Assembly: GCF_000876015.1 (NCBI RefSeq)
Contig: NZ_BBQM01000015.1
Span: forward strand, 434,001 to 498,000
DNA: 64,000 nucleotides
Source of the DNA: Cupriavidus basilensis
GTDB taxonomy: Bacteria; Pseudomonadota; Gammaproteobacteria; Burkholderiales; Burkholderiaceae
Direction: 5' to 3'
Part shown: one piece after another, positions 34,425-44,112 of the stretch
Position numbering within the stretch: position 1 is the first letter of the stretch
How the letters are laid out: the number at the start of each line of letters is the position of its first letter
The notes under the pieces: model-generated
What the model saw: the letters and a program-made list of their open reading frames with translations, nothing else
What the model was told of the DNA's origin: nothing
Database searches by the model: none
Translations under genes and position numbers: made by a program

Positions 34425-35701
34425 TGCCGACGGTGCCTGTCTGGACTTGGCTGCCAGGGAGCGACACGCCATTGCATGCAGCCGATCTCACGGTCGAGCG
34501 CACCGCCCGGTTCAACTATCGGCCCGACTATCTTGCGCGCGGCGACGCGCTCCCCCTGGATCCGGTGGCGCTTCGCCTCGTGCGCAGTGCCCGCGGTATC
34601 GCCATTTCTGCCGCCGACGGTCTCCCTGGCGTGATCCGCGATGCTAAGCCGGCGGGCTACGGCGCGGACCGCCTGAATGCGCATGCGGGTACCGAGCTGA
34701 GCCCCCTCGAGCTGCTCGAGCGCGGGGTCCCGGATGGCGTCGGGGCCATTGAGGTCTGCGTCGACATGGACCGCAAGCTGGCCTGGCGGCCCAAGGGCCT
34801 GGAGGAACTGAAGTCCATCGCCGAAGAGCTGGACGCGGCCGCGCCAGCCAGCCGAGCGCTGCGCCGGCTCAACGAGGACTTGGACACCAGCGCGGGCGGG
34901 GAGCGCCCGAAGGCGACCCTGGTGCATGAAGGCCGCCTCTGGCTGGCGAAGATGCAGGACCGCGGCGACCGGCCGGCCATGCCGGCCCGCGAGTTCGTGA
35001 CGATGCGCCTGGCGAACATGGCGGGGCTGGACGCGGCACCAGTGGTGCTGCACACCTTCGGCTCGCACCAGGTCTTGCTGGTCGAACGGTTTGACCGCGC
35101 GGGGGATCCGTATCGCCCGCAGCGCCGCCTGTTCGCCAGTGCCCACACGGTGCTGCGACTCCCCTTGGACGCGGTCAGGGGCGATCCGCGGCGCTCCTAC
35201 CTGAACCTTGGCGATGCCGTGCGCGTGTGGGCGAGGGGGCGCGACGACTTGGGCGCGCTGCTGCGCGAGCTGTGGCAGCGCATGGCCTTCAATGCCCTGG
35301 TCGGCAACGTCGACGATCACCCGCTAAACCACGGCCTGCTGCATGACGGCCATGCCAAACGCGGTTGGCGGCTGGCGCCGGCGTTCGACATCACGCCCGC
35401 CATGACTGGAATGCCGCGGCCGCTCGCCGACGGCCCCGGATTGTTCATGGCCACCAACGCCGACGGCACGGCCCGCACCGGGGTGCCGCGGCTGACCGCC
35501 GCGGCGGGCCATTTCGGGGTGGACGCCGACGCGGCGGGCGCCTGGTTGCAGGCGACGGCCGCGCTCGTGGCCACGAACTGGGAGCCGATGCTGCGTGCGG
35601 CGGCGGGGCCGATCATGGAGGACGCCGCCAGGCTGGACGGGCTGATTGCCGAGGCCCGGGCCGCCTTCGCCTACAGCGAGTGGCTGGTCGGAAACCCCTG
35701 A
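34424..35701 (+). CDS. hipA: HipA-family serine/threonine kinase toxin
   Basis: 425 residues, normal for HipA. The phosphate-binding loop region SAGGERPKATL is followed by VERFDR (residues about 225), the catalytic-loop motif GNVDDHPLNHG (Asp and Asn) and the metal-binding APAFDITP. HipA toxins phosphorylate an aminoacyl-tRNA synthetase (GltX in E. coli), slow translation and cause persistence; the target here is unknown. It is translationally coupled to hipB. The gene is followed after 11 bases by the end of a decayed insertion sequence. All catalytic residues look intact, so the kinase is probably active. Confidence 0.9.
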   Translation: MPTVPVWTWLPGSDTPLHAADLTVERTARFNYRPDYLARGDALPLDPVALRLVRSARGIAISAADGLPGVIRDAKPAGYGADRLNAHAGTELSPLELLERGVPDGVGAIEVCVDMDRKLAWRPKGLEELKSIAEELDAAAPASRALRRLNEDLDTSAGGERPKATLVHEGRLWLAKMQDRGDRPAMPAREFVTMRLANMAGLDAAPVVLHTFGSHQVLLVERFDRAGDPYRPQRRLFASAHTVLRLPLDAVRGDPRRSYLNLGDAVRVWARGRDDLGALLRELWQRMAFNALVGNVDDHPLNHGLLHDGHAKRGWRLAPAFDITPAMTGMPRPLADGPGLFMATNADGTARTGVPRLTAAAGHFGVDADAAGAWLQATAALVATNWEPMLRAAAGPIMEDAARLDGLIAEARAAFAYSEWLVGNP

Positions 35702-35712
35702 CCCGGCTCTCA

Positions 35713-36125
35713 GAGCCTGTTTGAAAATTCAAGGATGGGCGACTCTGCGTAGTAGAAGTCCGCCCATTGCGATATAGACCATTGCCTCGGACATGTCGGG
35801 ACGTCGCTCGTAGTCCCTGACCAGGCGGCACCAGCGAATCATCCCGCCGAAGGTCCGTTCCACTACCCAACGCCGGGGCAGAACCGCGAAGCCAACCTGA
35901 TCCTCGTGGCGACGCACCACCTCGACGACAAAGTCGAGCGTCGCGGCTTTATCCATCAGCGCGCGACGATCGTACGCGCCATCAGCAAACAGATGTTTCA
36001 GGCCCGGTCAACGCCTCTTCAAGGCCTCCAGTACCGTCACTGCCCCTGTACTGTCGGCAATGTCTGCAGGCGTCAGGTTCACCATCAGCAGCCGCCCATT
36101 TGTATCCACGGCAATATTGGCCGTT
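35713..36125 (-). pseudogene. IS5-family transposase remnant (C-terminal part, internal stop)
   Basis: The minus frame encodes the end of an IS5-type transposase: VDTNGRLLMVNLTPADIADS, then KHLFADGAYDRRALMDKAA, GFAVLPRRWVVERTFGGM and a C-terminus ending LLLRRVAHP (stop 35729-35731). The final Glu of the DDE triad is in the VVERTFG block. An in-frame TGA at 36008-36010 replaces what should be Trp in the usual 'KRWPGLKHLFADG' context. Homology stops near 36125, so the N-terminal part is missing. GAGCCTGTTTGAAAA at 35713 fits an IS5-family terminal repeat; the other end is lost. Confidence 0.85.
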
Positions 36126-36268
36126 GTACCTCATGAAGCTGCCTTCGAAGTCAGGCCGGATCGAAGGATCGTTCCGGCTCGACAAGCACCCTCGGTTCTC
36201 CGGCAATCCGTCCCGCCATCGAAACCCACTCCCACGCACAATCCCCCACGCAATGTCATTCGCGCAGG

Positions 36269-36301
36269 GCAGGCGGGAGCCAGCACACGGCGCCCGCCTG
36301 C
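36269..36301 (-). terminator. Terminator-like hairpin after gabT
   Basis: GCAGGCGGG (36269-36277) pairs with CCCGCCTGC (36293-36301), loop of 15, immediately after the gabT stop on the minus strand. No T run is present. Confidence 0.45.
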
Positions 36302-36307
36302 CGCGGG

Positions 36308-37597
36308 TTAGCGCTTCGCGCTGGTCTTCTCGATTGCCGCGCGCAGAATCGCCAGCGCTTCCTCGGCCGTCTCCGCCGGGGTATTCAGCGGCGCAAGCAG
36401 CCGCAGGTTGTTCCGATACACGCCGCACTTGATCACCAGCAGGCCGCCTTCCCGGCAACGGTCGATCACTGCCTGGGCGAACTCCGCATCCGGCTGCAGC
36501 GGATCGCCATTTCGCACGAACTCCAGCGCCAGCATCGCGCCCACGCCGCGCACCGTGCCGACCGCCGGGAATTCGGCTGCCAGGCGCTCCAGCCCGGCCC
36601 GCAGCGTTTCGCCCAGCGCGCGCGCTCCGGACAGGATCTGCTCTTCCTCGAATACGTCGAGCACGGCAAGCGCTGCCGCGCAGGCGAGCGGGTTGCCCGC
36701 ATAGGTGCCGCCAAGCCCGCCCGGCGCCGGCGCGTCCATGATCTCGGCGCGCCCGACCACGCCGGACAGCGGCATGCCGCCGGCCAGGCTCTTCGCCACC
36801 GTGACCAGATCGGGCTGGATGCCCGCATGCTGGAAGCCGAACATCTTTCCGGTGCGGCCAAAGCCCGCCTGGATCTCGTCGAGGATCAGCACGATGCCAT
36901 GCCTGGTGGTCAGCGCGCGCAGTGCCTGGAGGAACTCGTTGCCGGCCGGCAGGAAGCCGCCGTCGCCCTGCACGGGTTCGAGGATGATGGCCGCCACGCG
37001 CTCCGGCGCGATCTGCGTCGCAAACAGTTCTTCGAGCGCGCGGATCGCGTCGGCGCCCGTGAAGCCGCGGTATTCGTCCGGGTACGGCGTGTGATAGACC
37101 TCGCCGGCCAGCGGGCCGAAGTTCTGCTTGTACGGGGTGCTCATGCCGGTCAGTGTCGAACCCAGCAGCGTGCGGCCGTGGAAGCCGCCGCGGAACGCGA
37201 TCACGCCGGGCACATTGCGGTAGGCGCGCGCGATCTTGATGGCATTCTCGACCGCCTCCGCACCTGTCGTCACGAGCAGCGACTTGTAAGGTTCGCCGCC
37301 GCCGACCAGCTTGTTCAGCCGGGCCGCCAGTTCGACATAGACGTCATAGCCCACCACCTGGAACGCCGCATGCGTGACGCGATCGAGCTGACGGCGTACC
37401 GCCTCGACGATCTTCGGGTGATTGTGGCCGATATTCTGCACGCCGATGCCGCCGACGAAATCGATATACCGCCGCCCCTCCACGTCCCAGAGATAGGCAC
37501 CTTCGGCTTTCTCCGCGAACAGGGGATGGGCGGTGACGACACCATGCGGCACATGTTCGGTGCGCGCCGCGATATGGGCTTGGTTGGATTGACTCAT
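36308..37597 (-). CDS. gabT: 4-aminobutyrate--2-oxoglutarate aminotransferase
   Basis: 429 residues, class III PLP aminotransferase. 'GGIGVQNIGHNHP' and 'TTGAEAVENAIKIAR' bind the cofactor phosphate and substrate, 'LDEIQAGFGRTGKMF' holds the Asp that contacts PLP, and the Schiff-base Lys is in VAKSLAGGMPLSG. It transfers the amino group of GABA (or a similar omega-amino acid such as 5-aminovalerate) to 2-oxoglutarate, giving succinate semialdehyde and glutamate. It is the last gene of a minus-strand run; its ATG overlaps the upstream flavoprotein stop by four bases and has AAAGAGG upstream. Confidence 0.92.
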   Translation of the reverse strand: MSQSNQAHIAARTEHVPHGVVTAHPLFAEKAEGAYLWDVEGRRYIDFVGGIGVQNIGHNHPKIVEAVRRQLDRVTHAAFQVVGYDVYVELAARLNKLVGGGEPYKSLLVTTGAEAVENAIKIARAYRNVPGVIAFRGGFHGRTLLGSTLTGMSTPYKQNFGPLAGEVYHTPYPDEYRGFTGADAIRALEELFATQIAPERVAAIILEPVQGDGGFLPAGNEFLQALRALTTRHGIVLILDEIQAGFGRTGKMFGFQHAGIQPDLVTVAKSLAGGMPLSGVVGRAEIMDAPAPGGLGGTYAGNPLACAAALAVLDVFEEEQILSGARALGETLRAGLERLAAEFPAVGTVRGVGAMLALEFVRNGDPLQPDAEFAQAVIDRCREGGLLVIKCGVYRNNLRLLAPLNTPAETAEEALAILRAAIEKTSAKR

Positions 37598-40596
37598 TGG
37601 ATGACACCTCTTTCATGGTCCGCGAGATCGACGTCGCGGGTTGGTTTCGACTGGGGTTGCGGTTGCGGTTCTGGATGAAACGCGGGCGCCGCGCTGGCGC
37701 CGGCGGGCGCTGACGCGGCAAGAATCTCGGCGAGATGGCGTGGCTCGCGCCCCGTCAGCTTGCGGATCTGGGTGCGGCAACTGAAGCCGTCGGCGGCGAC
37801 CAGCGCCTGCGCGGGCAGGCCGGCGAGCTTGGGCACCAGCGTGCTTTCGCCGATCGCGCGGGCGATGTCGGCCGTCTTGCTGTGATAGCCGAACGCGCCC
37901 GCCATGCCGCAGCAGCCGGTATCGAGCACGTTCGCGCCCAACCCGCTTTCGGCCGAGGTGCCGCCGCACGCGCGCTGATGGCAGTGCGCGTGCAGGTGGA
38001 CGGCAGTGTCCGCGCCGAGCGCGATGTCCGCCCGCGTGGCGAACTCGGCCATCGTGACAACGAGCCTGGACAGCGCCCCGGCGCGCGGGTCGTCGGGGAG
38101 CAGGGCGGGCATTTCGTCGCGGAACACCGACAGGCAGCTTGGCTCCAGCACCAGCACGGGCACCCCGGCCGCGACCGGACCGGCCAGCACGTCGAGAATC
38201 TCGAGCAGGTTGCGGCGCGCCGCGTCGAGCATGCCGACGTCGTAGAGCGGCCGCCCGCAGCAGACGTGCCGCGTGGCAAGGCGCGCATGCCAGCCATGCC
38301 GCTCGATGACGGTCACGGCGGCTTCGAGCACGCCGGGCGTAAACCCGTTGTTGAAGGTGTCGGTCCACACCAGGACATCGCGCGGGCCGTAGCCATGCAC
38401 GGGCTGCTCGCGCAGCCGCTTCGCCGTCGCGCCGCGAAGGAAGGCGCGGCGGGCGATGTCGGGAAAATTCGCCGTGCGCGCCAGGCCGAACAGCTGGCCG
38501 ATGCGGCGCGCGACCGGATTGCGCAGCGCGGCATTGAGCGCGCCGCCAACGTATGTCGCGGCGGGCAGCCACTGCCCGATGCGGCCGATCGCCGCATCCA
38601 TCGGCGAACGCAGGCGCCGCTGGTAGTAGCGGTGCAGGAACTCGCTGCGGTACTTGGGAATGTCGACGTGGGTCGGGCAGTCGTTCTTGCAGCCCTTGCA
38701 CGACAGGCACAGGTCCATCGAATCCTTGACGGCCTCGGCGTCGCGGGTCTCGCTGATGACCTCGCCGTTGAGCATCTCGAAGAACAGCCGCGCGCGTCCG
38801 CGCGTGGCATAGCGTTCTTCCCGCGTGGCCTTGAAGCTCGGGCACATGGTGCCGCCTTCGAGCGAGCGGCACTTGCCCATGCCGATGCAGCGCTCGGTCT
38901 CGCGGCCGTAGCCCGAGCCCTGGCCATCGCCCATCGGGTAGGAGAACACGCTCGCGCGCGTATCGCGCTTGTAGCCGGGCCCCAGACGCAGGTTCTCGTC
39001 GACCGGCATGGCGTCGATCAGCTTGCCCGGGTTCATCAGGCCGCGCGGGTCCCACAGGGCCTTGAACTCGCGGAATGCCTGCATCAGGCGCGGGGAGAAC
39101 ATCAGGTGGAGGAAGTCGCCCTTGGCCTGTCCGTCGCCATGTTCCCCCGACAACGATCCCTTGTACTTGACGACCAGCGCCGCCGCTTCCGCCAGGAAGC
39201 GCTTCCAGTCATCGACGCCGGCTTCCGAGCGCAGATCGAACGTGATCCGCGAATGAATGCAGCCATCGCCGAAATGCCCGTACATATTGGTCTTGTAGCC
39301 GTAGCGCGCCACCAGCGCCGAGAACTCGCGCAGATAGGGGCCAAGCAGTGCCGGCTCGACGGCGGCGTCTTCCCAGCCGACCGTCGGATCGGGCTGGCCC
39401 GGCACGGTGGACAGCGAGGTGGCCGACGCCCCGGTTTCGCGGATCGACCACAGGCGGCCCATCAGGGCGGCATCGGCGACCACGCGCCGGCTGGGGCGGC
39501 TCGGGAAACTCGCCGCGGCGGCGGCGGCGCGCTCGGCCAGCGCCGTTGCGTCCGCCCGCTGCACGGCGCCGAACTCGATCATCAGCCAGGCGTTGCCGGC
39601 CGGCAGCTCGGCAATGTCGTCGAGCTTGAGTCCGAGTTCTTTGAGGCCGCCGATGATGCCGGTGTCGAGACCTTCCATGGCGATCGGCCCGAGCGCCAGC
39701 AGCGCCGGCACGCAGTCGGCCGCGTCGAAGATGCTGTCGAAGCCCAGCACCAGCAGCACGCGCTGCGGCAAGCCTTCGACCAGCCGGGTCTCGGCGCGCA
39801 GCACCGTCGCGCAAGTGCCTTCGGAGCCGACCAGGGCACGGGCAATATGAAAGCCGTTCTCGGGCAGCAACTGGTCGAGGTTGTAGCCCGACACACGGCG
39901 CTTCAAGCGTGGAAACCCCGCGCGGATGTCGTCCGCGTAACGTTCGGCGAGCTCGCGCAGGCCCCGCACGATGCGCGCGCGCTCGCCACCGGCGGCCATG
40001 TGCTCGGCATAGGCGGCGTCGTCGGTGGCGCCGACCCAGAAGCGCGCGCCGGTCGCGCTCACGATCTCCAGCCGTTCTACGTTCTCCACGGTCTTGCCGG
40101 CCATGACCGAGTGGGCGCCGCAGGAGTTGTTGCCGATCATGCCGCCCAGCGTGCAGCGGCTGTGGGTCGCGGGGTCCGGCCCGAAGGTCAGGCCGTGCGC
40201 GGCAGCGGCCAGCTTCAGGTGGTCGCAGATGACACCTGGCTGCACCCTGCCGATGCGCTGCGTCGGATCGACAGCCTCGACGGCATGCAGGTACTTCGAG
40301 TGATCGATGCAGACCGCCAGGTTGACCGACTGCCCGCTCATCGACGTGCCCGCGCCGCGCGGCACCATGGCGACACCCATCTCGCCGCAGACGCGCACGG
40401 TGGTCTCGAGGTCCTCCAGCGTCCTGGGAATCACCACGCCCAGCGGTACCTGCCGGTAGTTCGATGCTTCGGATGCATACACCGCGCGAGTGACCGCGTC
40501 GAAGCGCACCTCCGCGGTGGTGGCGGACTCCAGGCGCTTGCGCAGCCGCAGCAGCACGTTGATGTCGGTGGGCTCGTGGGCCTGTGGAGATGGCAT
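37594..40596 (-). CDS. FAD-linked D-2-hydroxyacid dehydrogenase with two Fe-S clusters (YdiJ-like)
   Basis: 1000 residues. The N-terminal half is a GlcD/D-lactate-dehydrogenase-type FAD domain (VPRGAGTSMSG, TLGGMIGNNSCGAHS, GSEGTCATV, YGHFGDGCIHSR). It continues to a C-terminal iron-sulfur half with CIGMGKCR...MCPS, then CLSCKGCKNDCP, and two CCG motifs (HVCCGRPLYD, GCCGMAGAFG). This is the layout of YdiJ-type D-2-hydroxyglutarate dehydrogenases, which pass electrons to the respiratory chain. Placed between gabD and gabT, it may remove D-2-hydroxyglutarate or oxidise 4-hydroxybutyrate-related hydroxyacids formed during GABA breakdown; the substrate is inferred. It overlaps gabT by four bases. 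Confidence 0.87.
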   Translation of the reverse strand: MPSPQAHEPTDINVLLRLRKRLESATTAEVRFDAVTRAVYASEASNYRQVPLGVVIPRTLEDLETTVRVCGEMGVAMVPRGAGTSMSGQSVNLAVCIDHSKYLHAVEAVDPTQRIGRVQPGVICDHLKLAAAAHGLTFGPDPATHSRCTLGGMIGNNSCGAHSVMAGKTVENVERLEIVSATGARFWVGATDDAAYAEHMAAGGERARIVRGLRELAERYADDIRAGFPRLKRRVSGYNLDQLLPENGFHIARALVGSEGTCATVLRAETRLVEGLPQRVLLVLGFDSIFDAADCVPALLALGPIAMEGLDTGIIGGLKELGLKLDDIAELPAGNAWLMIEFGAVQRADATALAERAAAAAASFPSRPSRRVVADAALMGRLWSIRETGASATSLSTVPGQPDPTVGWEDAAVEPALLGPYLREFSALVARYGYKTNMYGHFGDGCIHSRITFDLRSEAGVDDWKRFLAEAAALVVKYKGSLSGEHGDGQAKGDFLHLMFSPRLMQAFREFKALWDPRGLMNPGKLIDAMPVDENLRLGPGYKRDTRASVFSYPMGDGQGSGYGRETERCIGMGKCRSLEGGTMCPSFKATREERYATRGRARLFFEMLNGEVISETRDAEAVKDSMDLCLSCKGCKNDCPTHVDIPKYRSEFLHRYYQRRLRSPMDAAIGRIGQWLPAATYVGGALNAALRNPVARRIGQLFGLARTANFPDIARRAFLRGATAKRLREQPVHGYGPRDVLVWTDTFNNGFTPGVLEAAVTVIERHGWHARLATRHVCCGRPLYDVGMLDAARRNLLEILDVLAGPVAAGVPVLVLEPSCLSVFRDEMPALLPDDPRAGALSRLVVTMAEFATRADIALGADTAVHLHAHCHQRACGGTSAESGLGANVLDTGCCGMAGAFGYHSKTADIARAIGESTLVPKLAGLPAQALVAADGFSCRTQIRKLTGREPRHLAEILAASAPAGASAAPAFHPEPQPQPQSKPTRDVDLADHERGVIQ

Positions 40597-40941
40597 TGGC
40601 GTTCGTCGCTTGGTGGTCTATGCGTGGTCGCATGCGACCGGAGGGTCAGGGAGAAGGGCACCGGCGCCGCCCGATGGCGGCGAGATGGCGAACCCGATCG
40701 CTCATTGCTCCGGCCACGGGCGCCATCCGGCAGTTCCTGGCAGCGCTTCCCCGTCCGGTTCGGAACGAGTATAGGGATCAAGGTCTTGCAGCTTCTCCCG
40801 AATTCACGGGGCCGCGCAGCAGCGAATACCGTTATCGCCGTGCCAACGGCAGTTCCTTCGCTGGCGCGCGAGTCCGCGCTGGCGGCAAGGCAAAGCGGCC
40901 GGCATCTGTCGGCCGCCTTGCGTGGCGACGCCTGTCGGCGG
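40597..40941. other. 345-bp gap between gabD and the flavoprotein gene
   Basis: No ORF with plausible composition. It may hold a promoter for the flavoprotein-gabT pair; I see no clear -10/-35 set. Confidence 0.45.
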
Positions 40942-42423
40942 TCAGTCCAGCAGCCCCTGGCACACGTACTTGATGTGCATGTACTCTTCCAGGCCGTGGC
41001 GGGAGCCCTCGCGCCCGTAGCCGGAATCCTTGATGCCGCCGAACGGCGCGGCCTCCGCCGCGACGGCGCCTTCATTGACGCCGACGATGCCGGATTCCAG
41101 CGCGTCGGCCAGGCGCCAGATGCGGCGCACGTCATTGGAGTAGAAGTACGCCGCGAGGCCGAACGGCGTCGCGTTGGCCGCGGCGATCACGTCCGCCTCG
41201 GTATGGAAGCGCGTCACCGGCGCGACCGGGCCGAAGGTTTCCTCGCACGAGCATGCCATCGTGTCGTCGACATCGACCAGCACCGTCGGCGCGTAGTAGT
41301 TCGGACCCGCGCAGCGCTCTGAGCGCACACGTTCGCCGCCCACGACCACGCGCGCGCCGCGGCTGACCGCGTCCTTGACATGCCGTTCGATCTTGTCCAC
41401 CGCGCGCGCATTGATCATCGGGCCGATCTGCGAAGCGGGATCGCTTGCCGGGCCCACCACGAGGGCGCCCACGCGCGAGGCCAGCTTGTCGACGAACGCG
41501 TCGTGCACCTTGTCCTGCACGTAGATGCGGTTGGGGCACACGCAGGTCTGGCCGCCATTGCGGAACTTGGCCGCCATCAGGCCGTCGACGGCAGCGTCGA
41601 TATCCGCATCGTCGAAGACGATGAACGGCGCGTTGCCACCGAGCTCGAGCGACAGCTTCTTCAGCGTATCCGCGGAGCGCCGCGCCAGGTGCTTGCCAAC
41701 CGGCGTCGAGCCGGTAAAGGTAATCTTGCGCACGCGCGGGTCGTCGAGCCAGACGTCGACCACCGCCGGCGCGCGCTCGCGCGAGGTGGTGACGATGTTC
41801 AGCACGCCCGGCGGCACCCCGGCGATCTCGGCCAGCTTGACCAGCGCCAGCGAGGTCAGCGGCGTGTCCTCGGCGGGCTTGCAGACCACCGTGCAGCCGG
41901 CGGCCAGCGCCGGCGCTATCTTGCGCGCGATCATCGCGGCGGGGAAGTTCCACGGCGTCACCGCTGCGATGACGCCGACCGGCTCGCGCAGCGCAAACAT
42001 GCGGCGGCCCGCCACCGGGGCGGCGATCACGTCGCCGTCGGCCCGCGTCGCTTCCTCGGCGAACCACTCCACGTAGCTGGCGGCATACAGCACCTCGCCC
42101 TTGCCCTCGGCCAGCGGCTTGCCCTGTTCCCGCGAGATCAGGCGCCCCAGGTCCTCGACGTGGCTGACGATCAGGTCGTTCCAGCGCTTGATGATCTGCG
42201 CGCGCTGCTTGGCCGGCACCTTGCGCCAGGTGGAGAACGCCCGATGCGCGACGTCGACGGCGCGGCGCGCGTCGGCCGCGCCGCTGTCCGGCACCTGGGC
42301 AAACACTTCATCGGTGGCCGGATCGGTCACGGCCAGGGTAAGGCCGTCGGCCGCACCGCTCCATTCGGCGCCGATCAGGTTGCGCCCGGGCAGCAGGGTT
42401 GTGTTCTGGAGAGACAACGACAT
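40942..42423 (-). CDS. gabD: Succinate-semialdehyde dehydrogenase (NAD(P)+)
   Basis: 493 residues, aldehyde dehydrogenase superfamily. The NAD-binding FTGSTPVGKHLA, the catalytic Glu in LELGGNAPFIVFDDAD and the catalytic Cys in NGGQTCVCPNRIYV are all present; the second Cys two residues on (CVC) is seen in GabD enzymes. It oxidises succinate semialdehyde to succinate after GabT. The ATG at 42423 has AAAGGAG at good spacing, so it is preferred over the in-frame ATG at 42441, which lies upstream of that site. The upstream ABC ATPase gene stops 24 bases away. Confidence 0.93.
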   Translation of the reverse strand: MSLSLQNTTLLPGRNLIGAEWSGAADGLTLAVTDPATDEVFAQVPDSGAADARRAVDVAHRAFSTWRKVPAKQRAQIIKRWNDLIVSHVEDLGRLISREQGKPLAEGKGEVLYAASYVEWFAEEATRADGDVIAAPVAGRRMFALREPVGVIAAVTPWNFPAAMIARKIAPALAAGCTVVCKPAEDTPLTSLALVKLAEIAGVPPGVLNIVTTSRERAPAVVDVWLDDPRVRKITFTGSTPVGKHLARRSADTLKKLSLELGGNAPFIVFDDADIDAAVDGLMAAKFRNGGQTCVCPNRIYVQDKVHDAFVDKLASRVGALVVGPASDPASQIGPMINARAVDKIERHVKDAVSRGARVVVGGERVRSERCAGPNYYAPTVLVDVDDTMACSCEETFGPVAPVTRFHTEADVIAAANATPFGLAAYFYSNDVRRIWRLADALESGIVGVNEGAVAAEAAPFGGIKDSGYGREGSRHGLEEYMHIKYVCQGLLD

Positions 42424-42447
42424 CGGAATGGCTCCTTTCATGCGAAT

Positions 42448-44112
42448 TCAGAGGGATGGGTGCGATGCATGCGGTTGCGCGGCAGGCACCGCGCCGGGAA
42501 TGTTCAGGTCGACCTCGTCGATCCATCCGCGGCGCAGTTCCGGCACCGAGCGCGCGAGCAGCGTGTAGTAGGGGTGGTTGCCGCTGCTGTCGTAGTCGGC
42601 ATGGGGTACCTGCGCCAGCTTGCGGCCGTGCTGCATGACGACGATCTCGTCGCAGATCGCGCGCACGGTGTGCAGGTCATGGCTGATGAAGAGGCAGGAG
42701 ACGCCCAGTTCGCGGCGCAATTCCGCCATCAGGTCGAGGATGGCGGCGCCCACCACCGTATCCAGCGCGGAAGTGATTTCGTCGCAGAGGATCAGCTCCG
42801 GTTCGGCCGCCAGCGCGCGCGCCAGGTTGACGCGCTGCTTCTGGCCGCCCGACAGCCCCGCCGGGGTACGCTGCGCGACGCCGGCAGGCAGCCGCACAAG
42901 GTCGAGCAGCCGGCGGATGCGGGCGCGCAACGCCTCGCCGCGCAGGCCGTGAAAGAACTGCAGCGGCCTGGCCAGGATGTCCTCGATGGTTCGCACCGGA
43001 TTGAGCGCGGTGTCGGCCATCTGGAACACGATCTGGATGCGCCGCAGTTCCTCTCGGCTGCGCCCCGCCAGCGTCGGCTTCAACGCCGCGCCGTCGAACA
43101 CGATGCTGCCCCCGCACGGCGGCACCAGGCCCGCGATGGCGCGCGCGAGCGTGGTCTTGCCGGAACCGGACTCGCCGATCACGCCGATCGCCTGGCCCCG
43201 GTACAGCGTCAGGTCAACTCCTTCCAGGATCCGCACAGCAGGCTGTCCGGCCGAATCGACGGGGCCGTAGCCGGCCGACAGATTGCGCACTTCGAGCAGC
43301 GGCGGCTGCGCCTGCGCCGCGGCCGCCGTTCCCTGGCGCCGCGCCGGGCGCGCCGCGGCAAGCAGGCTGCGCGTGTATTCGTCGGCCGGCCGGAACAGGA
43401 TCTGGTCGGTCTCGCCCGCCTCGCGCATCTTGCCGTCGCGCAGCACCACGATCTGGTCGGCCACCTGCGCCACCACCGCAAGGTCGTGGCTGACATACAC
43501 CGCGGTTGTCTTGCGATCGCGCACCGCGCGCCGGAAGGCGCGCAGCACCTCGACCTGCGTCGTCACGTCAAGCGCCGTGGTCGGCTCGTCGAGGATGACC
43601 AGGTCGGGGTCGGTGATCAGCGCCATCGCCGCCATCAGCCGCTGCAACTGGCCGCCGGATACCTGGTGCGGATAGCGCTCGCCGATCGAATCCGGATTCG
43701 GCAGCGCCAGCTCGCGGAACAGTGCCACCGCTTTCTGCTCGGCCGCGCGCCGGTCCAGCAAACCGTGAATCAGCGCGGGCTCCACCACCTGGTCCATGAT
43801 GGTGCGCGACGGATTGAACGACGCCGCCGCGCTCTGCGCGATATAGGTGATGGAGCGGCCGCGCAGGCGTCGCCGCTCGTTGGGCGAAAGCCCCAGCACG
43901 TCGTGCTGGCCTACCTGGATGCTGCCCGCGGAAATCTCGCAGCCATGCCGCGCGTAGCCCATCAGCGCGAGCGCCGTGGTGGTCTTGCCCGAGCCGGATT
44001 CGCCGATCAGCGCCAGCACCTTGCCCGCCTCGATCTCGAAGCTGACGCCGTCGACCAGCGTGGCCTGGCCCGCGGTGATGCGCAGGTCGGTAACCTTGAC
44101 GGAAGTCCCCAT
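42448..44112 (-). CDS. Peptide-type ABC importer ATPase, two ATPase domains fused (DppD-DppF like)
   Basis: 554 residues with two complete ABC domains. The first has Walker A GESGSGKTTTALALMG, Q-loop 'YIAQSAAASFNP', signature VSGGQLQRLM and Walker B VILDEPTTALD. The second has GESGSGKTTLARAI, signature LSGGQKQRVNLARALA and Walker B LILCDEITSALD. Each is followed by an H-loop (YVSHDL, FISHDL). This fused layout occurs in oligopeptide, dipeptide and glutathione importers. It powers uptake through the two permeases upstream; its start overlaps the permease stop (TAATG). Confidence 0.92.
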   Translation of the reverse strand: MGTSVKVTDLRITAGQATLVDGVSFEIEAGKVLALIGESGSGKTTTALALMGYARHGCEISAGSIQVGQHDVLGLSPNERRRLRGRSITYIAQSAAASFNPSRTIMDQVVEPALIHGLLDRRAAEQKAVALFRELALPNPDSIGERYPHQVSGGQLQRLMAAMALITDPDLVILDEPTTALDVTTQVEVLRAFRRAVRDRKTTAVYVSHDLAVVAQVADQIVVLRDGKMREAGETDQILFRPADEYTRSLLAAARPARRQGTAAAAQAQPPLLEVRNLSAGYGPVDSAGQPAVRILEGVDLTLYRGQAIGVIGESGSGKTTLARAIAGLVPPCGGSIVFDGAALKPTLAGRSREELRRIQIVFQMADTALNPVRTIEDILARPLQFFHGLRGEALRARIRRLLDLVRLPAGVAQRTPAGLSGGQKQRVNLARALAAEPELILCDEITSALDTVVGAAILDLMAELRRELGVSCLFISHDLHTVRAICDEIVVMQHGRKLAQVPHADYDSSGNHPYYTLLARSVPELRRGWIDEVDLNIPGAVPAAQPHASHPSL

